Made by a program: the position numbers and the translations under genes. Shown piece by piece: positions 23,300 through 34,650 of a stretch of 64,000 nucleotides of DNA. The notes under the pieces were generated by a model, which saw only the letters and a program-made list of their open reading frames with translations, did no database searches and had not been told where the DNA came from. The stretch spans positions 51,807,946-51,871,945 of the forward strand of contig CM063110.1 in NCBI GenBank assembly GCA_031841125.1. The letters run 5' to 3'. Source of the stretch: Acanthococcus lagerstroemiae (Eukaryota > Arthropoda > Insecta > Hemiptera > Eriococcidae). Each line of letters begins with the position of its first letter. The first letter of the stretch is position 1.

Positions 23300-25300
23300 A
23301 GTAGGAAGTAAATATAAACGACCGACGACGTGTACGGCGAAGGTTACACACGTCACGACGTCAGGGCTGATGAAATAATATTATAGCATATCGAGTGTAG
23401 GATAAAATAAATATAATACCGAAATTCGACTCGTTAATGGCATTCCGGTGACAGCGCGTTCATCAGCCCGCTAATCTGTTTGTTTTATTGAAAAATTTTG
23501 TAACTAGAACGTCTCTCCCGCTCGCCCTCCGTCTGTGGCGGTTATTACAGTCGTCACCGGCGTGCGTCGTTGAAAAATTTTCGACATTTTGTCGAGTTCG
23601 ACGACCCTCGCCTCGGTGCTCGGCCGTCGGCGCGCACCCGCGCCGTCCCACGCCGCACATTACGGGTCTTAACTCGTGCGATCGTCGATTTACGTTAAAT
23701 AACGTTCTCGCAGATATCATTACACGTATATTATGTACCGTGTCTGTGTGTGCGATTGTATGCGATACGACGAACTCGGTACACAATCTGCACATATACA
23801 TTTGAAACTGTATGGTCGAGTAGTGCACGCTAGCTAGCGTCTGTATGTACTCGTATATGGAAATATATTGAGCAAAGTACCGAACTTGGATCAATTTTTT
23901 GGACCTTCGTATTTCCTGGTCAAATCGGCAAAAATGATCATTTTCTTGTACTGAGGGGGAAGAACTGACAGGAAAGTCATTAATTAGAAAAAAATCGACA
24001 GCGGTTATAACCATTTTGAGCGAACAGAAATCATCCGCATTCGAGATCCATGTCTCGAATGTTGACCTCTGAGACTGCTAACCACAAAGATGTTAATGGG
24101 GGGGGGGGGAAGAAGAAAAAACGCACAGGAAACATTCAACCACATCCCTGCCGACTCGGTAACTTCATTCACGATGATTGTAAACTAGTTACCGGCTTAG
24201 GAAGGTCATAGTCGGGGGCGGGGGAGGGGGTTGGTGATCGCTACAGTACAGAAACTGCTCTCTGATTGCTGTTAATGCGCTAAAATACATTCTGAAATGC
24301 TTTTCTTAACAGCGTTGAGGGAGGAATTTTAACCCCACCCCCCTCGGTCCCTACGCCAGTGGAATGTTTATGGAGCCGAATTTCAGCTCGAGAGGTTTTT
24401 TCACGTTTCGTCTCATCTCACGCCGTCAATGGTCCATCTATGATGGGAGGCATTCTACAAATTCGTTTCATATTACACACCTGCACACATGTGAGGAAAA
24501 AGAGGGGCACAGCGTCGTCGCGCCTCGCTTCATTGTGAATCGGCTTTTTGGAAAAGTTCATAAACGAGTCACTGATCCGCTTTCGGTACTTTATCCTTTT
24601 ACGTATTAATTTTGAATCGACGATGTCTGCGCGAGTGTGCGTATTATCGTGTTTACACGACGAAAGATGCTATTTTATCACATTTACCGTTGTTCTCGTT
24701 ACTACGTATTTACGAAACTCGTGCGTGTATACGATGTCTAGAGGGGGGGGGGGGAGGGTCTGCCTGGCCTGCGAGCATGTCTCCCGTCCCATCCGTCCAA
24801 CTGTTAATCGCGGAAATTTTGCGCGCCATTTTAAACTTCGGAAGTCCACGTGCAGCAGCGTTTTCCTAGATTATGCAAGTTCGCGCGTGATACGATCAAC
24901 TGCGACGCGGACGCGTTCGGGAAAGCACGAGCGTCTCGCGGAGGAGGAGGAAAGGGGGCAGCGTAACGTGCGCGCCGTTGAGGGTCACGCTATCTATCAC
25001 TATTCGCGGGAAACGAAGCTCGGTTAGAGCTTTCGTTTCGCGGATTAAGCTCTTTTTTTGCTTTCTTTTTTTTCTTTTTTTTTTTTCTTTTTTTTTGCTT
25101 TCTCTTTCCGCTTTATGCGGGTATTTAAAGTTTGCCGATAGATAACGCCCCGTAAATTTCGGTTTCCCTTTTTCCCCTTGTATGGGAGATCTTCTCGCGC
25201 CGCGTTAACGAATCTCGATAGAGATAGAATCGAACAAATTGCGCGTCGTGTTTCTCTTTATTTACCTTTTTTAGCTGATTTTTTGTTCGGAAAATGAGCT
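23300..25300. other. CpG-rich unique block with homopolymer tracts
   Basis: No transposon is recognised. The blocks 23,320-23,720 and 24,480-25,280 are CpG-rich. The longest open frame (183 codons, minus strand, 24,014 to 23,463) is low-complexity in places and matches nothing I know. Tracts include G-runs at 24,091-24,108, 24,214-24,232 and 24,743-24,756, and a long T/C tract at 25,051-25,102. Between about 23,820 and 24,480 the DNA is ordinary and no feature is seen. Confidence 0.4.
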
Positions 25301-25630
25301 GTTATTCTGGATCTTGTTGTAAGTGGGGCGTTGACGAAAGGAACGCGAGGGGTATTTCTTGTAAGTCCCTAATAGTAGATTCAGCGTTTTCTCCCAATTT
25401 TCTGCGGACCAAAAACGAGAAACATAACTTACATACTGAAAACCAGCCTCTCCACCTCGTTCATCTTATCCAGAAGAAGAAATTCTGGATATGTCTGTTG
25501 TTTGTTTGTTCACTTGTCTGTTCATTTGCTTGTCTAAGATACCTTCAGCTCACTGTATCGAATACGTGTGTTGAAAAAAAGTTGAGGGACAAAGAGGTCC
25601 ATCTGCCTCTCTATATATATATATTACCTA

Positions 25631-25819
25631 GAACCACAATATAGTGTTAAAAACGACACCTCAAAAGTGAGCAGTCATGTTAACCATAACTTGGTGTCGT
25701 TTTTGACACCTTAACAATAATGTTAGCATCTATTATTGAGGTGTTAAAAATGATACCAAATTGTAGTTAACGTAACTGTTCACTTTTGAGGTGTCGTTTT
25801 TGACACTATATTGTGGTTT
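25631..25819. mobile_element. Snapback MITE, 189 bp, TA-flanked
   Basis: The left arm has GAACCACAATATAGTG, AAAACGACACCTCAAAAGTG and, further in, TTGGTGTCGTTTTTGACACC; the right arm is the inverse, ending CACTATATTGTGGTTT. GTGTCGTTTTTGACAC is itself a near-palindrome that occurs in both halves. TA flanks both ends (25,629-25,630 and 25,820-25,821). It has no coding capacity. Confidence 0.85.
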
Positions 25820-26137
25820 TAGGGTTTTATAGGAAATGGAATGCACAGATATAACTTCGTAGGTAGAAAGAGAGGGATTCTGATTTTTTCTAACCACAAA
25901 ATGACAAATTTTCTGATTGTAAAAAAAGTCTTTTTTTCCCCCTAGATATTCCACCAACTGGGATTAAATTTTGTCAGCCGTTGAAAGTTTTCAAAATCAA
26001 ATTTAAAATAGTCAGTCAGTCAGACCTGTGAGCACTGCGCTCTGCGAGTGCATCATCTTGCAAACAAGTCTGCAATCACGGGAAAGCATTTTCATGTCTT
26101 TCCTTCGCGGACTGCACCGACATGAGAATGTCATCGT

Positions 26138-26164
26138 GTCAGTCAGTCAGTCAGTCAGTCTAGT
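26138..26164 (+). repeat. (TCAG)n microsatellite
   Basis: About six perfect copies of TCAG in a row, with looser CAGT words to either side (26,010-26,025 and 26,165-26,175). Confidence 0.9.
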
Positions 26165-26199
26165 CAATCAGTCCGTCATTTATTATTATCTTTATTCAT

Positions 26200-28825
26200 T
26201 ATTACATATTACTATTTTCGTAGCGCCCCAAGTAACTCTCTTTTCCGTTGTGTGCCAAAGTAAAACCATAAAAATGTCGAGAGGACCAGATCAAATTTTC
26301 TGCCGTAAAAACGCCAAAGTAGCGAATTTCAGAATTTCTTATGCCAGGGTATTACCCAGTGTTGCCAGAAGAGGTGTGCGAAAGACACGCGAGAGTCGTG
26401 AATTTTTGAGCACTGTAATTCTAATGGCGCTAGTAAGAGTCGCACTTCGTCGCAGCTGGTGGGGTGCCTCCAAATATATGATGAGTAAAGTGTAAAGAGA
26501 GGAGCACAAAAAAGAAGGAAAAGAGTTGCAAATGGTCTCCAATTCTGGTCGTTTGTTGGTCGTCATTTTTCCATTTTTTTCCCTTCTGAAATTCCGAATG
26601 GTCACCCTGAAGTTGTGAATTTTGGTTCAAAATCAGTAAAATGAAGCCAAAAAATATCGAAAGCTGAAAAACATCGATGCTCATGAAACTCGGGACGATT
26701 AACTTACAAAGGTAGTAGATAGTGCTTGAAAAATTTCAGCCATATCAGCTTTTTTAACACGCGTTACCGCGATAACTTTTTTTCAGGTCTGTTGCTCGAC
26801 TATACTGCTCACCCATTTCTTCTGTTTCTTTCTTTCTTTTTCTTTTTCTATACCGGCTATTATTTCTGTGCCGTGCATTTGAATAAACGAACCCCTGCGG
26901 TGGTTTACACGGTTCGTGGGCTTCCAAAAGGTCTATATAGTCGTTTGTGTTGTACTTTACTCTGTCTCCGTCTTTCTTGCCCTTTTATTCTTTCTCCCTA
27001 TCATTCTCTCTCAGCCTTTCATTCCTTTTCGGCGTTGAAATACAGTTGCTAATTTATTTGCACCGCTGGTAGTGTGCCCCGGCACCGTTGATTAGGAGGA
27101 GGGAGGCGGAAACGAATGAAAACGTTGAACCGCGGGGTTATCGAAACACGGTGGCTGGGCTTGGTTTGGCCTGGTTTGGCTTGAAATGGCGTGGGTTGGC
27201 TTGGCTGGACTCCGACTCTGACTCGAATGCTCCTGTTCTTTTTGAACGAAGGACGCGGATCGGAAAATATTGTATGTTTATAACTATACATTCCATGTTA
27301 CGTCTACGAATGTGTGCGCACGTACCAACATAGTATATTTGTATGTATAGTCACTACACAGGAAGGAGGGATATTAATTTTTTTCCCCCGCAAAAGTGCC
27401 GTGTCACGTCAGCTGCGTGTTCGTGCACGATGTGCGAGACCGCGGCCGCGACCACGAGCATGACCGCGTGAAATACACGAAAGCCGACGTGCATCGACGA
27501 GCAGGCTCTCTCGGAATGACCGTCTGCGACCGCGACGAGTATTGACCGTGATTGCCTTCGATGTAGGTAAGGCAGAATCCCGATGAAGTGGCTATGTGGA
27601 TCGGTTGGGACAATACAACGAGAACTTCCCAAGTGCGATATCCAGTTCTGGGCCCGGTACCCGAATTCTGTGATAGGGGTGGATTGGTGGGTTCCATTGA
27701 TGCCAACCTCTAAAAAATGATAAAAACAGTTGAAGAGAGAAACATTTTTCTTATTTTTTGAAGAATTTCCGTCGAACGGCTATATTTTGGATTGTCACAG
27801 GGGGAGGGGGAGTTTATCTCCCGAATTCACGCTCTTTAAACCGGCTGTGTCGAGTTTACATTGATATTTTTGGTCAGTTGAAGGCCGATGCTAACGCCGT
27901 TGTTTCGTTCTCAGATGAAGACAGCCACAACGCTGAGACTTCACCACTCGAAACCTGAAACAGAATACCAAAATCAGGCATTAATTATGTTATCATATTT
28001 ATGAGACATAATTCATATCTCATTATTGCTTGGGAAATTTGCTGATGAGAGTACCACGGAAATAGATATCTGAAAGAGAATGTTTCACTTGATTCAGATT
28101 TGATTAGAATTCACACACATCATTGGTTAGAGAATTCACTGAGAAGGCAAGAAAATCCTATATCGCACACTCGAATATGCAACGTTGCTACTGCGAAAAT
28201 AATGTACTGCTAATAAGACAAATTCTGCTTGACTCGATTTAAACAAATTGTACACTTATAAAACTGAGGACCCATTCTATACATTAGCTAGCAGCTTAAC
28301 TTACCCCTTCTAAATCCAGGGAAGAGTTATCCTCAATTTCCAAAATCTTTCCCAACGAGTACGGTACTCCACTCCTCAATAATAACAGTGCAATAACTGA
28401 AGAATCAGTGGAATAAAATCGAAGTTGTTACTCATCAATTATTTTATCATTATTACTTTTTATTTCATCTCCTGGGCTCTATACATTGAAAATGACACTG
28501 GCACAGTAATGAAGATCAAGATGAATGAGCACCACTGATGCAGGGGAAAAAACGAAGAGAAAAAAGTGATTGTAGAAGGCTCGTTGCCGACCTTAATAAA
28601 ATCGGAATTGTTGCTTGTACTTAATTAGTTTTGTTATTTTCAACCATTTGTTTTCTCGGAAGTAAGGCGCCACTGAACTGAACTACTGTGACAGATTAGT
28701 GAATACTACCAAAAACCACGCATCTGAAATGACGCGCCACTGAACTGAACTGTGGCTGAATTGAGAAGAAAAATAGCGATTGCAGTTGGGATTTAAACTT
28801 GAAATTTCAAGTATTGGCAGCCCTG
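26200..28825. other. No gene or transposon recognised
   Basis: Mixed DNA. Pyrimidine tracts occur near 26,818-26,850, and degenerate TTGGCTTGG-type words near 27,155-27,210. Open frames reach 155 codons (plus strand, 26,028-26,495) but contain no recognisable domain. The stretch 27,960-28,800 is AT-rich and featureless, apart from CACTGAACTGAACT, which occurs twice near 28,670 and 28,738. Confidence 0.4.
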
Positions 28826-28831
28826 TATACA

Positions 28832-29074
28832 GTGTTGGAAAAGAACAAATGAGAACGAGACAAAAAACGGCATGTTCTCATGAGAACAAAAACGTGATGG
28901 GATTGAGAACGAGAATGGGAAACTGATATAAGAACAGGACCAGGATAGGAACGAGAATGAGAATGGGAACGTTGGTAATTAGAAGGTAGGGAGAACAAGG
29001 AACATGAACGAAAACCATCTGTGAGAGAAGAACGAGCGAGAATGGGAATGAGATGATTTTTGCGTTCTTCCAAC
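28832..29074 (+). mobile_element. GARAAC-rich hAT-like repeat, copy 1
   Basis: It runs from GTGTTGGAAAAGAAC to GCGTTCTTCCAACA, which are inverted ends. The interior is biased to GAGAACGAGAATGGGAAC words and contains CGGCATGTTCTCAT. The flanking 8-mers TGTATACA and TGTTTGCA agree at 6 of 8 positions, so an 8-bp target duplication is possible. A second copy in the same orientation is at 29,817-30,058. The apparent ORFs are products of the simple-sequence bias. Confidence 0.6.
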
Positions 29075-29124
29075 ATGTTTGCAGCTGTCGCGAACGTAAA
29101 ATTCTGAAAGTTTAAAACCAATTA

Positions 29125-29769
29125 CAGTAGGTGCTCTGCTTATTACGTTCACTGGTTAATACGCATCAGCCGCTTATTGCGGCTACCAGTTGAGTGCTGA
29201 AAACTGATGCTAACCCCTTGTTTGATTCACCAACTGTTGAATTTGTGGACCCAGTAGATATGAATACAAAAGATTTTCTCAAATGGGTCAATATTAACGC
29301 ACAGTTACCGACTTCTCATCCAGTGGATGACTCAAAAATCGCTGAATCAATGTTGCAATCTGTGCAAAAATGTGATTATTCAAGTGATGATGAAGAAGAG
29401 TTTGAAGAAGACATCCAGTCATAAGAAGAGAGGTTCTCAAGGCAGTAGATATGTGTTCTGAAGAAAGCCTTAGAGGAGAACGACGTAGGAAATGAACATT
29501 TTCATACACTTAATAGTTTACAGTCCGTTTTAACAATGGCTCTCCCAGTGAAGCAGAATAAACGTACTCAGTTTTTCAATTAAAAATATGTACTTTGTAG
29601 ATCGCTTACCTCCATACAAATGTACTCGATGTTTTATGTAAAAATAAATCAATATTTTTAACACCCCCCCCCCTCCTTCAAAACAAAAAAATCTACAAAC
29701 ATTTTCCTGCTGGTTATTACAATCATATAGGACTCTGCCAAAAGTGATCATATTGAACGGCACCTACTG
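29125..29769 (+). mobile_element. pogo/Tigger-like element, internally deleted, 645 bp
   Basis: The ends are CAGTAGGTGC and the exact inverse GCACCTACTG. TA flanks both sides (29,123-29,124 and 29,770-29,771), the target duplication of pogo/Tigger elements. Inside remains only the C-terminal part of a transposase (29,194-29,424). A C-run lies at 29,663-29,672. Most of the transposase has been deleted, so it is non-autonomous. Confidence 0.85.
29194..29424 (+). pseudogene. Tigger-type transposase, C-terminal remnant
   Basis: A 76-codon open frame ending in a stop at 29,422-29,424. It reads as the tail of a pogo/Tigger DDE transposase: a VEFVDPVDMNTKDFLKWV-like segment, a PVDDSKIAESMLQSV segment corresponding to the family's LTD-x-EI stretch, and a terminal acidic run DDEEEFEEDIQS typical of these proteins. 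The DNA-binding CENP-B domain and the DDD catalytic core are absent. The first ATG at 29,194 is simply the first Met after the deletion. The assignment depends on the acidic tail, the position inside CAGTAGGTGC ends and the TA target site; the ends are the stronger evidence. Confidence 0.6.
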
Positions 29770-29816
29770 TACATAAATATTTTTTGAATGAAAAAATCAA
29801 ATGCAGTACTGCATCC

Positions 29817-30058
29817 GTGTTGCAAGGACAAACAAGAACGAAAAGAAAAACGGCATGTTCTCATTCTCGTTTTCAGAATGAGAATGAGAACAAGAACATA
29901 ATGGGATTGAGAAGGAGAACGGGAACAGAGGACCAAGGTGGGAACAAGAATAGGAATGGGAGCGAGAACAGTATGAAAATGGGAACAAAGAACATGGATG
30001 AGAACCATGCAGCTAGAGAGGAACGAACAGGAATGATGATTTTTGCGTTCTTCCAACA
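29817..30058 (+). mobile_element. GARAAC-rich hAT-like repeat, copy 2
   Basis: Same orientation and word order as 28,832-29,074: GTGTTGCAAGGACAA at the left, CGGCATGTTCTCATTCTCG inside, and GCGTTCTTCCAACA at the right. An internal inverted stretch, GTTCTCATTCTCG facing GAATGAGAATGAGAAC, makes a small hairpin. No clear target duplication is visible. Confidence 0.55.
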
Positions 30059-30337
30059 ATGCCTGTATATGTGTATCATTTATGATTTACCATAAGCCTG
30101 TAGAAAACTTCAGCTATCATTAAGTCGATTAGAAATTCTGTTTCAAAGAAAATTTGTCCTAAATTTAACTGATCTTCGCCAAAAAATTGAATTATAATTA
30201 GTTCGACTGGTAGAATAATTTTACTCGCTTTTTTACCCCCCTGAAAATTGCAGTTCTTCAATTTGAAAGTACACATGATCACTCATTTGTTTTCACTCGC
30301 ACAGGTGAATTTGCAGCTCACTCTAGTGCGAGTTTAT

Positions 30338-30773
30338 ATCCCAACAGGCTCGGCTACTTTTTTCCCCTTTTCATTTGCTCTCACCCGAGCCCTGGAACCG
30401 CCCCTTCGAGAATTACCTCAGGGACATCAGGGAGCCTTTTTAGGGCTGCATTAGCCCCCTTCTCTTCTTGCCGGGAATCGGCCTAGGTCGACTGTGCTAT
30501 CTTCCTGTCGAATACCCGTATTTAGTCCCGTGGTTTATGATGGTGAGTTCAACGAGCATCGGCAGATAGCGCCTTACCCACTTACAGATTTCAGATATTG
30601 GCGACGGATTACACACTTCTCGGAAGCATCTCCTGTAAGTGGTTGTGACTCTGTGTACGTTATCCCAATGCGGTGTTAGAATGTGTGACGAGTTCTTTCT
30701 TGCATTATTGATAACGATGCCGGCGTTCGGAATCAAACCAGGTGCCTTCGGGTTATGAAGCCGAGTTCTTAGC
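30338..30773 (-). mobile_element. tRNA-headed SINE, minus-strand member of the inverted pair
   Basis: On the minus strand it starts inside the tRNA-like head (AACTCGGCTTCATAACCCGA, then a B-box-like GGTTTGATTCC) and runs through the same body as the plus copy, to GGGCTAATGCAGCCCTAAAA and GAAAAGGGG near 30,360. The first 20 or so bases of the head are missing where it meets its partner. The ORFs at 30,248-30,679 and 30,736-30,497 are the SINE body read through. Confidence 0.85.
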
Positions 30774-31235
30774 GAGTGGCTCTGTGGTGTAGCGGTAAGA
30801 ACTCAGCTTCATAACCCGAAAGCACGGGGTTCGATTCCGAACGCCGGCATCGTTATCAGTAATGCAAGAAAGAACTCGTCACACATTCTAACACCGCATT
30901 GGGATAACGTACACAGAGTCACAACCACTTACAGCAGATGCTTCCGAGAAGTGTGTAATCCGTCGCCAATATCTGAAAGCTGTAAGTGGGTAAGGCGCTA
31001 CCTGCCGATGCTCGTTGAACTCACCGTCATAAACCACGGGGCTAGTGATACGGGTATTCGACTGGAAGATAGCGCAGTCGACCTAGGCCGATTCCCGACA
31101 ATAAGAGAAGAGGGCTAATGCAGCCCTAAAAAGGCTCCCTGATGTCCCTGAGGTAATGCTCAAAAGGGCGGTTCCAGGGCTTGAATGAGAGCAAATGAAA
31201 AGAGAGGCTTGGCTATTTGTAGCCGACCCTTAAAA
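30774..31235 (+). mobile_element. tRNA-headed SINE, plus-strand member of the inverted pair
   Basis: The head (about 30,777-30,848) is tRNA-like, with A-box TGGTGTAGCGG at 30,785-30,795 and B-box GGTTCGATTCC near 30,829-30,839. The anticodon-loop position reads CTTCATAA, so the parent may have been a CAU (Met) tRNA. The body is about 390 bp and includes CAGTCGACCTAGGCCGATTC and GCTCAAAAGGGCGGTTCCAG. Its 3' end is near 31,235. It is in head-to-head contact with the minus-strand copy. Confidence 0.88.
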
Positions 31236-31239
31236 TGGA

Positions 31240-34180
31240 CTCGACCATTTATTTAAACTCAGTATGTTTACACCCATTTTGTGGATTCAACCTATTTCAC
31301 ACACATGTTCTAGCCTCTCCAGTATTTTCTCGTTTCTCACGTTGATCTGCAAGAGAAGTTGAGATGGTGCGCATCTTTCTGGATTACCATTCAGAATGAT
31401 GACATGTATGTGTAAAAGGATGTTGCTAATGGAAGTTACAGCGTATAATAGTTTGCCACGACGAGTGCCAGTACTGGACTGAAAGATCAACTCATGATGT
31501 AGTCCGATGGAAGTGACGACTTCTTCTTACTTTTTCACCATCCCACGTGTGTATCTTTGCCAAAAAGGAAAAAAAGAAACGAAAAAAAAACCCTGTAGTT
31601 TTTGGTACTTGCATAGTGAGAGAATTTTTCGAGTGTATACATATTTCATGAATGAATGAATGAATGAAGGTGAAGGGGGTGCCTCCGGAGCACCGTCTGC
31701 TTCTTCCTCGTTTTGAAAAAGAACATCGGGTCCGCGTATATTTACTCGTCGTTCTTCGTTCCTATTTTGTATTTTCCTAATTTTATACTTTTGTTATCAT
31801 TCTGGCGTATTCGAAAACGCGCGGAGTAAACATTGCGCCGGTCGCTAAGTTAACAATAATATTTTTAATTGTATAATTACAAGGTAGTCGCGCACGGCGC
31901 TCGACAGTGCGTTAACCTCGCGTTCGTGTGTGTATGTGTGTACTCGAACTTGGACGCCGGGTACCGCGCGACTCTTGCCTTCCCGGAGACGCTCTCCGAA
32001 GCCGAGCTTTTATAAGTTTACCGACAGCGGCGCGGTTCGAACACGCTTATGGGTTTATGCCCTGACCGTTGGTCGGTTTTACTGCGCACGGCCTCGGCCC
32101 TCTCGGCTCGTGTTTTTGGTCTTCAGGCCGTCACAACATCGACGACGACGATGAGTTCGAATCGTGTATTAATAGAGTTGACGATACCGGGCACAGGGCG
32201 TAAAGGTGACGGGGAGCGGAAAAGTTCAACTTGGAATCGGCGACGCGGGTGTTAATTCCGAGTTTCTTTCTCTCTCGTTCTCCTCCTTCTCTCTCGATGC
32301 TCTCTCTGTTTTCATGCTTTATGTTCATTGCGTGTTTGTGTTTTCCGCAAATACGTGATTAAATTCTCGGTGTCGGTGTGCTTTTTGAATATAAATACTT
32401 TATATATATTATTTCTCTCTCTCTCTTTCTCTCTCTGGGTCTTTTCTTTCTCATCGGTCCGTCTGTCATCTCTCTTTCGTTTTTTTTTTTTTTTTTTTTT
32501 TTCCAATACGTGGATGATGAGTTAACGCGCGCGCTTATCACGATTGTGTGTAGTCGTTGACCTCGGTAGCTGTCGACCATTTGAACAGCACATATTCATA
32601 ACGTTATTTGCATTAATTACGTCTTAACCACGTTGCGAAAAAGAAAGAGAGAACGAGGCGTGTGTATGTGTGAGAGAAAGAGAGAGAAAGCGAGAAATTG
32701 AGAGAGAATGAATTTGAGCGAGAAAACGATATTCGACGTGTCTAGTCTCCGGTTTGTGGTACTCTCGGCGATGCGCCCGTGTGAATTCGGTGGGAAACAA
32801 CCAAAATACAATAATAACGTTAATTATTCATTAAAATAGGTGAAGAATTTCGTTGTTCGTACTTATATAGTACATTCGACGTGTATACTTGGACACATGT
32901 GTATGTACACGCTATACGTAGAACTTACGAATATAACGAATGAAGTCATGAGGACGAAATACAAAATGAACATGGCATGTACATCGTGTATCTAGAATGC
33001 TGCGTGTGGCTTCTCATGTTATATCAAACTGGTTTCGTTTTTTAATTTTTTAATTTTATTTTTTCTGACCAATTGAGGCGGCGTTATGAGTTATCAACTT
33101 ATCATCGCGGGCATGTACGCGGAGCTTGACTTCGATACATCTTCATTTCTAGACTGGCGGCCGAAATGGACGCACCGAGAGAGTCGGAGCGTGTACGTCG
33201 AATCGAAAAACCTCGTGTAATCTTATCGTGGCTCTGATTCTATATTTATGTGTGCGCGATCGGACGAGAATTTAGTTTTACGAGCGTATTTACCGAACCT
33301 AAATTCGGTGATAAGAGGAGTGCGATGCGTATGTCGGTAGATCGTATCGGGGGCGCGGATTAGGGACCGTATGGTCGTTCGAGATTCGCCAAATATCGGC
33401 TAAAGATCCGCACGTGGAGGAGCACCGCGAAGTAGAAAGCGAATTCCGAAACCGGAAGCTCATTGCGGCAGCTCTAGCCGAGGTAGAATTAGGGAAGTCT
33501 TGGGGGCATTCAGCTCTGAAAAAAGCCTCTCGAGCCACCTCGGAATTTTGATTTTTCCAAGTCCTGTTTTTCGTTTCTAGAAAAGAGAGCTTTCCGGAGC
33601 TCTTGTCCCTCGAGAAGTATCACTCTGTTTTCACCTACGAGCTCCCGACCGGTATTAAGAAGGAGGCGGAATTTGGGCGAAAATCTGTGTCTCATTAACG
33701 GGCCTAAACAGTATGTGCACGGGTTACTAAATGTTCTCAAAGTCGTCCCCCAACCTTTTCAAAGTACCCCTTGTTGACAGAATGTTCCCCGAGTATGTAC
33801 AAAAGGGGAGACATTTTTCTATAAAAAAATAAAAAAAAAGTGAAAATAATGAGTTTTTTCTGAAATTCATCAGAACTTGACCGTGCAAAACTGTAAAATA
33901 AATCCCCAAGGTCAAAAAATGCACCCCTCCAAGTCCTGCAATAGTCGTCCATTTTCGGTATTCAACATCAGTCGACAGCCTGGTAAATAAATCGATGATA
34001 CTGGGCAAAGATAACTAATGTACGAATTCGTTAATGCACAGATTAGTCTTTGCGCCATGTCATCGATATGAGAAGTTCGATGATCATTCGAGATCTGCAG
34101 AAAAACCCCTTCCCCCTGCTTCCATGGGTAAGTAGAACGAATAGGAGAGCAAGGTCCAAAGCTGAAAGGCAGAAAACCTC
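31240..34180. other. Unique DNA with CpG-rich block and microsatellites
   Basis: No transposon or gene is recognised. The stretch 31,690-33,540 is CpG-rich. It contains (GAAT)n near 31,649-31,668, a (TC)n tract at 32,414-32,440, a T-run at 32,479-32,502 and a (GA)n tract at 32,670-32,705. Open frames do not exceed 101 codons and carry no known domain. It may contain unrecognised non-coding exons. Confidence 0.4.
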
Positions 34181-34189
34181 ACTGAAGTA

Positions 34190-34395
34190 GAGCACCTGGA
34201 AACACTTCAGTCGCTTGGTGCCAGACATTCGCAGTTCACTGCGCAGAACGTTCCGCGTACCGACTTGTGAATTGTCAGGCACCGAGCGACTGAAAACTGC
34301 AGATGTCAGTGCGTTCCACTTAGTGCATTGTGAATCGTCGGGCACCAAGCGACTGAAAATGGCGGATGTCAGTACTCGGGTGTTTCTAAGTGCTC
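34190..34395. mobile_element. Snapback MITE, second copy of the 16,797 family, TA-flanked
   Basis: It starts GAGCACCTGGAAACACTTCA and ends GGGTGTTTCTAAGTGCTC. TA flanks both ends (34,188-34,189 and 34,396-34,397). GCACCGAGCGACTGAAAACT and GCACCAAGCGACTGAAAATG occur as two successive right-arm copies, so this copy is longer than the 159-bp one. The loop motif GAACGTTCC is shared. Confidence 0.85.
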
Positions 34396-34650
34396 TAACT
34401 CAAACAGCCTTAGACACATGTTTTAACGGGTTTGATGAGTGGGAGAGGGCCCCTCTCGGGCCCAGATTTTATTGAGACCCGGTTTTTCCATCGCCTGACA
34501 TTGTTGCATTTTGTCTTCTTTTTTTTGGGGTGGGGGGGGGTGGCAATTACTCTGTGAATTCCCTTCGAGTGGCACCCAAGTCAGTGTTGTCAAGGTTCAT
34601 ATCATCGCTTATAAGATGGACAGCGGTAAGCGACATTGAAATTGAAATCT

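Noticed and set aside
23360..23390. Hammerhead-ribozyme-like CTGATGA followed by GAAA
   Set aside because: The spacing and flanking stems required for the fold are not present.
23463..24014. 183-codon open frame on the minus strand
   Set aside because: It is the longest frame in the window, but I see no domain, signal or codon pattern supporting it, it overlaps open frames on the other strand in a CpG-rich block, and frames of this length are expected occasionally in such DNA.
29748..30095. Overlapping ORFs of about 100 codons on both strands
   Set aside because: They arise from the GARAAC-rich repeat, whose biased words lack stops in several frames.
30777..30848. Functional tRNA gene with CAU anticodon
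   Set aside because: The acceptor arms do not pair well, the sequence continues directly into a SINE body, and an inverted copy is adjacent.
32310..32580. Lys/Arg/Glu-rich and Ser/Phe-rich ORFs
   Set aside because: These are translations of the (TC)n and poly-T tracts.
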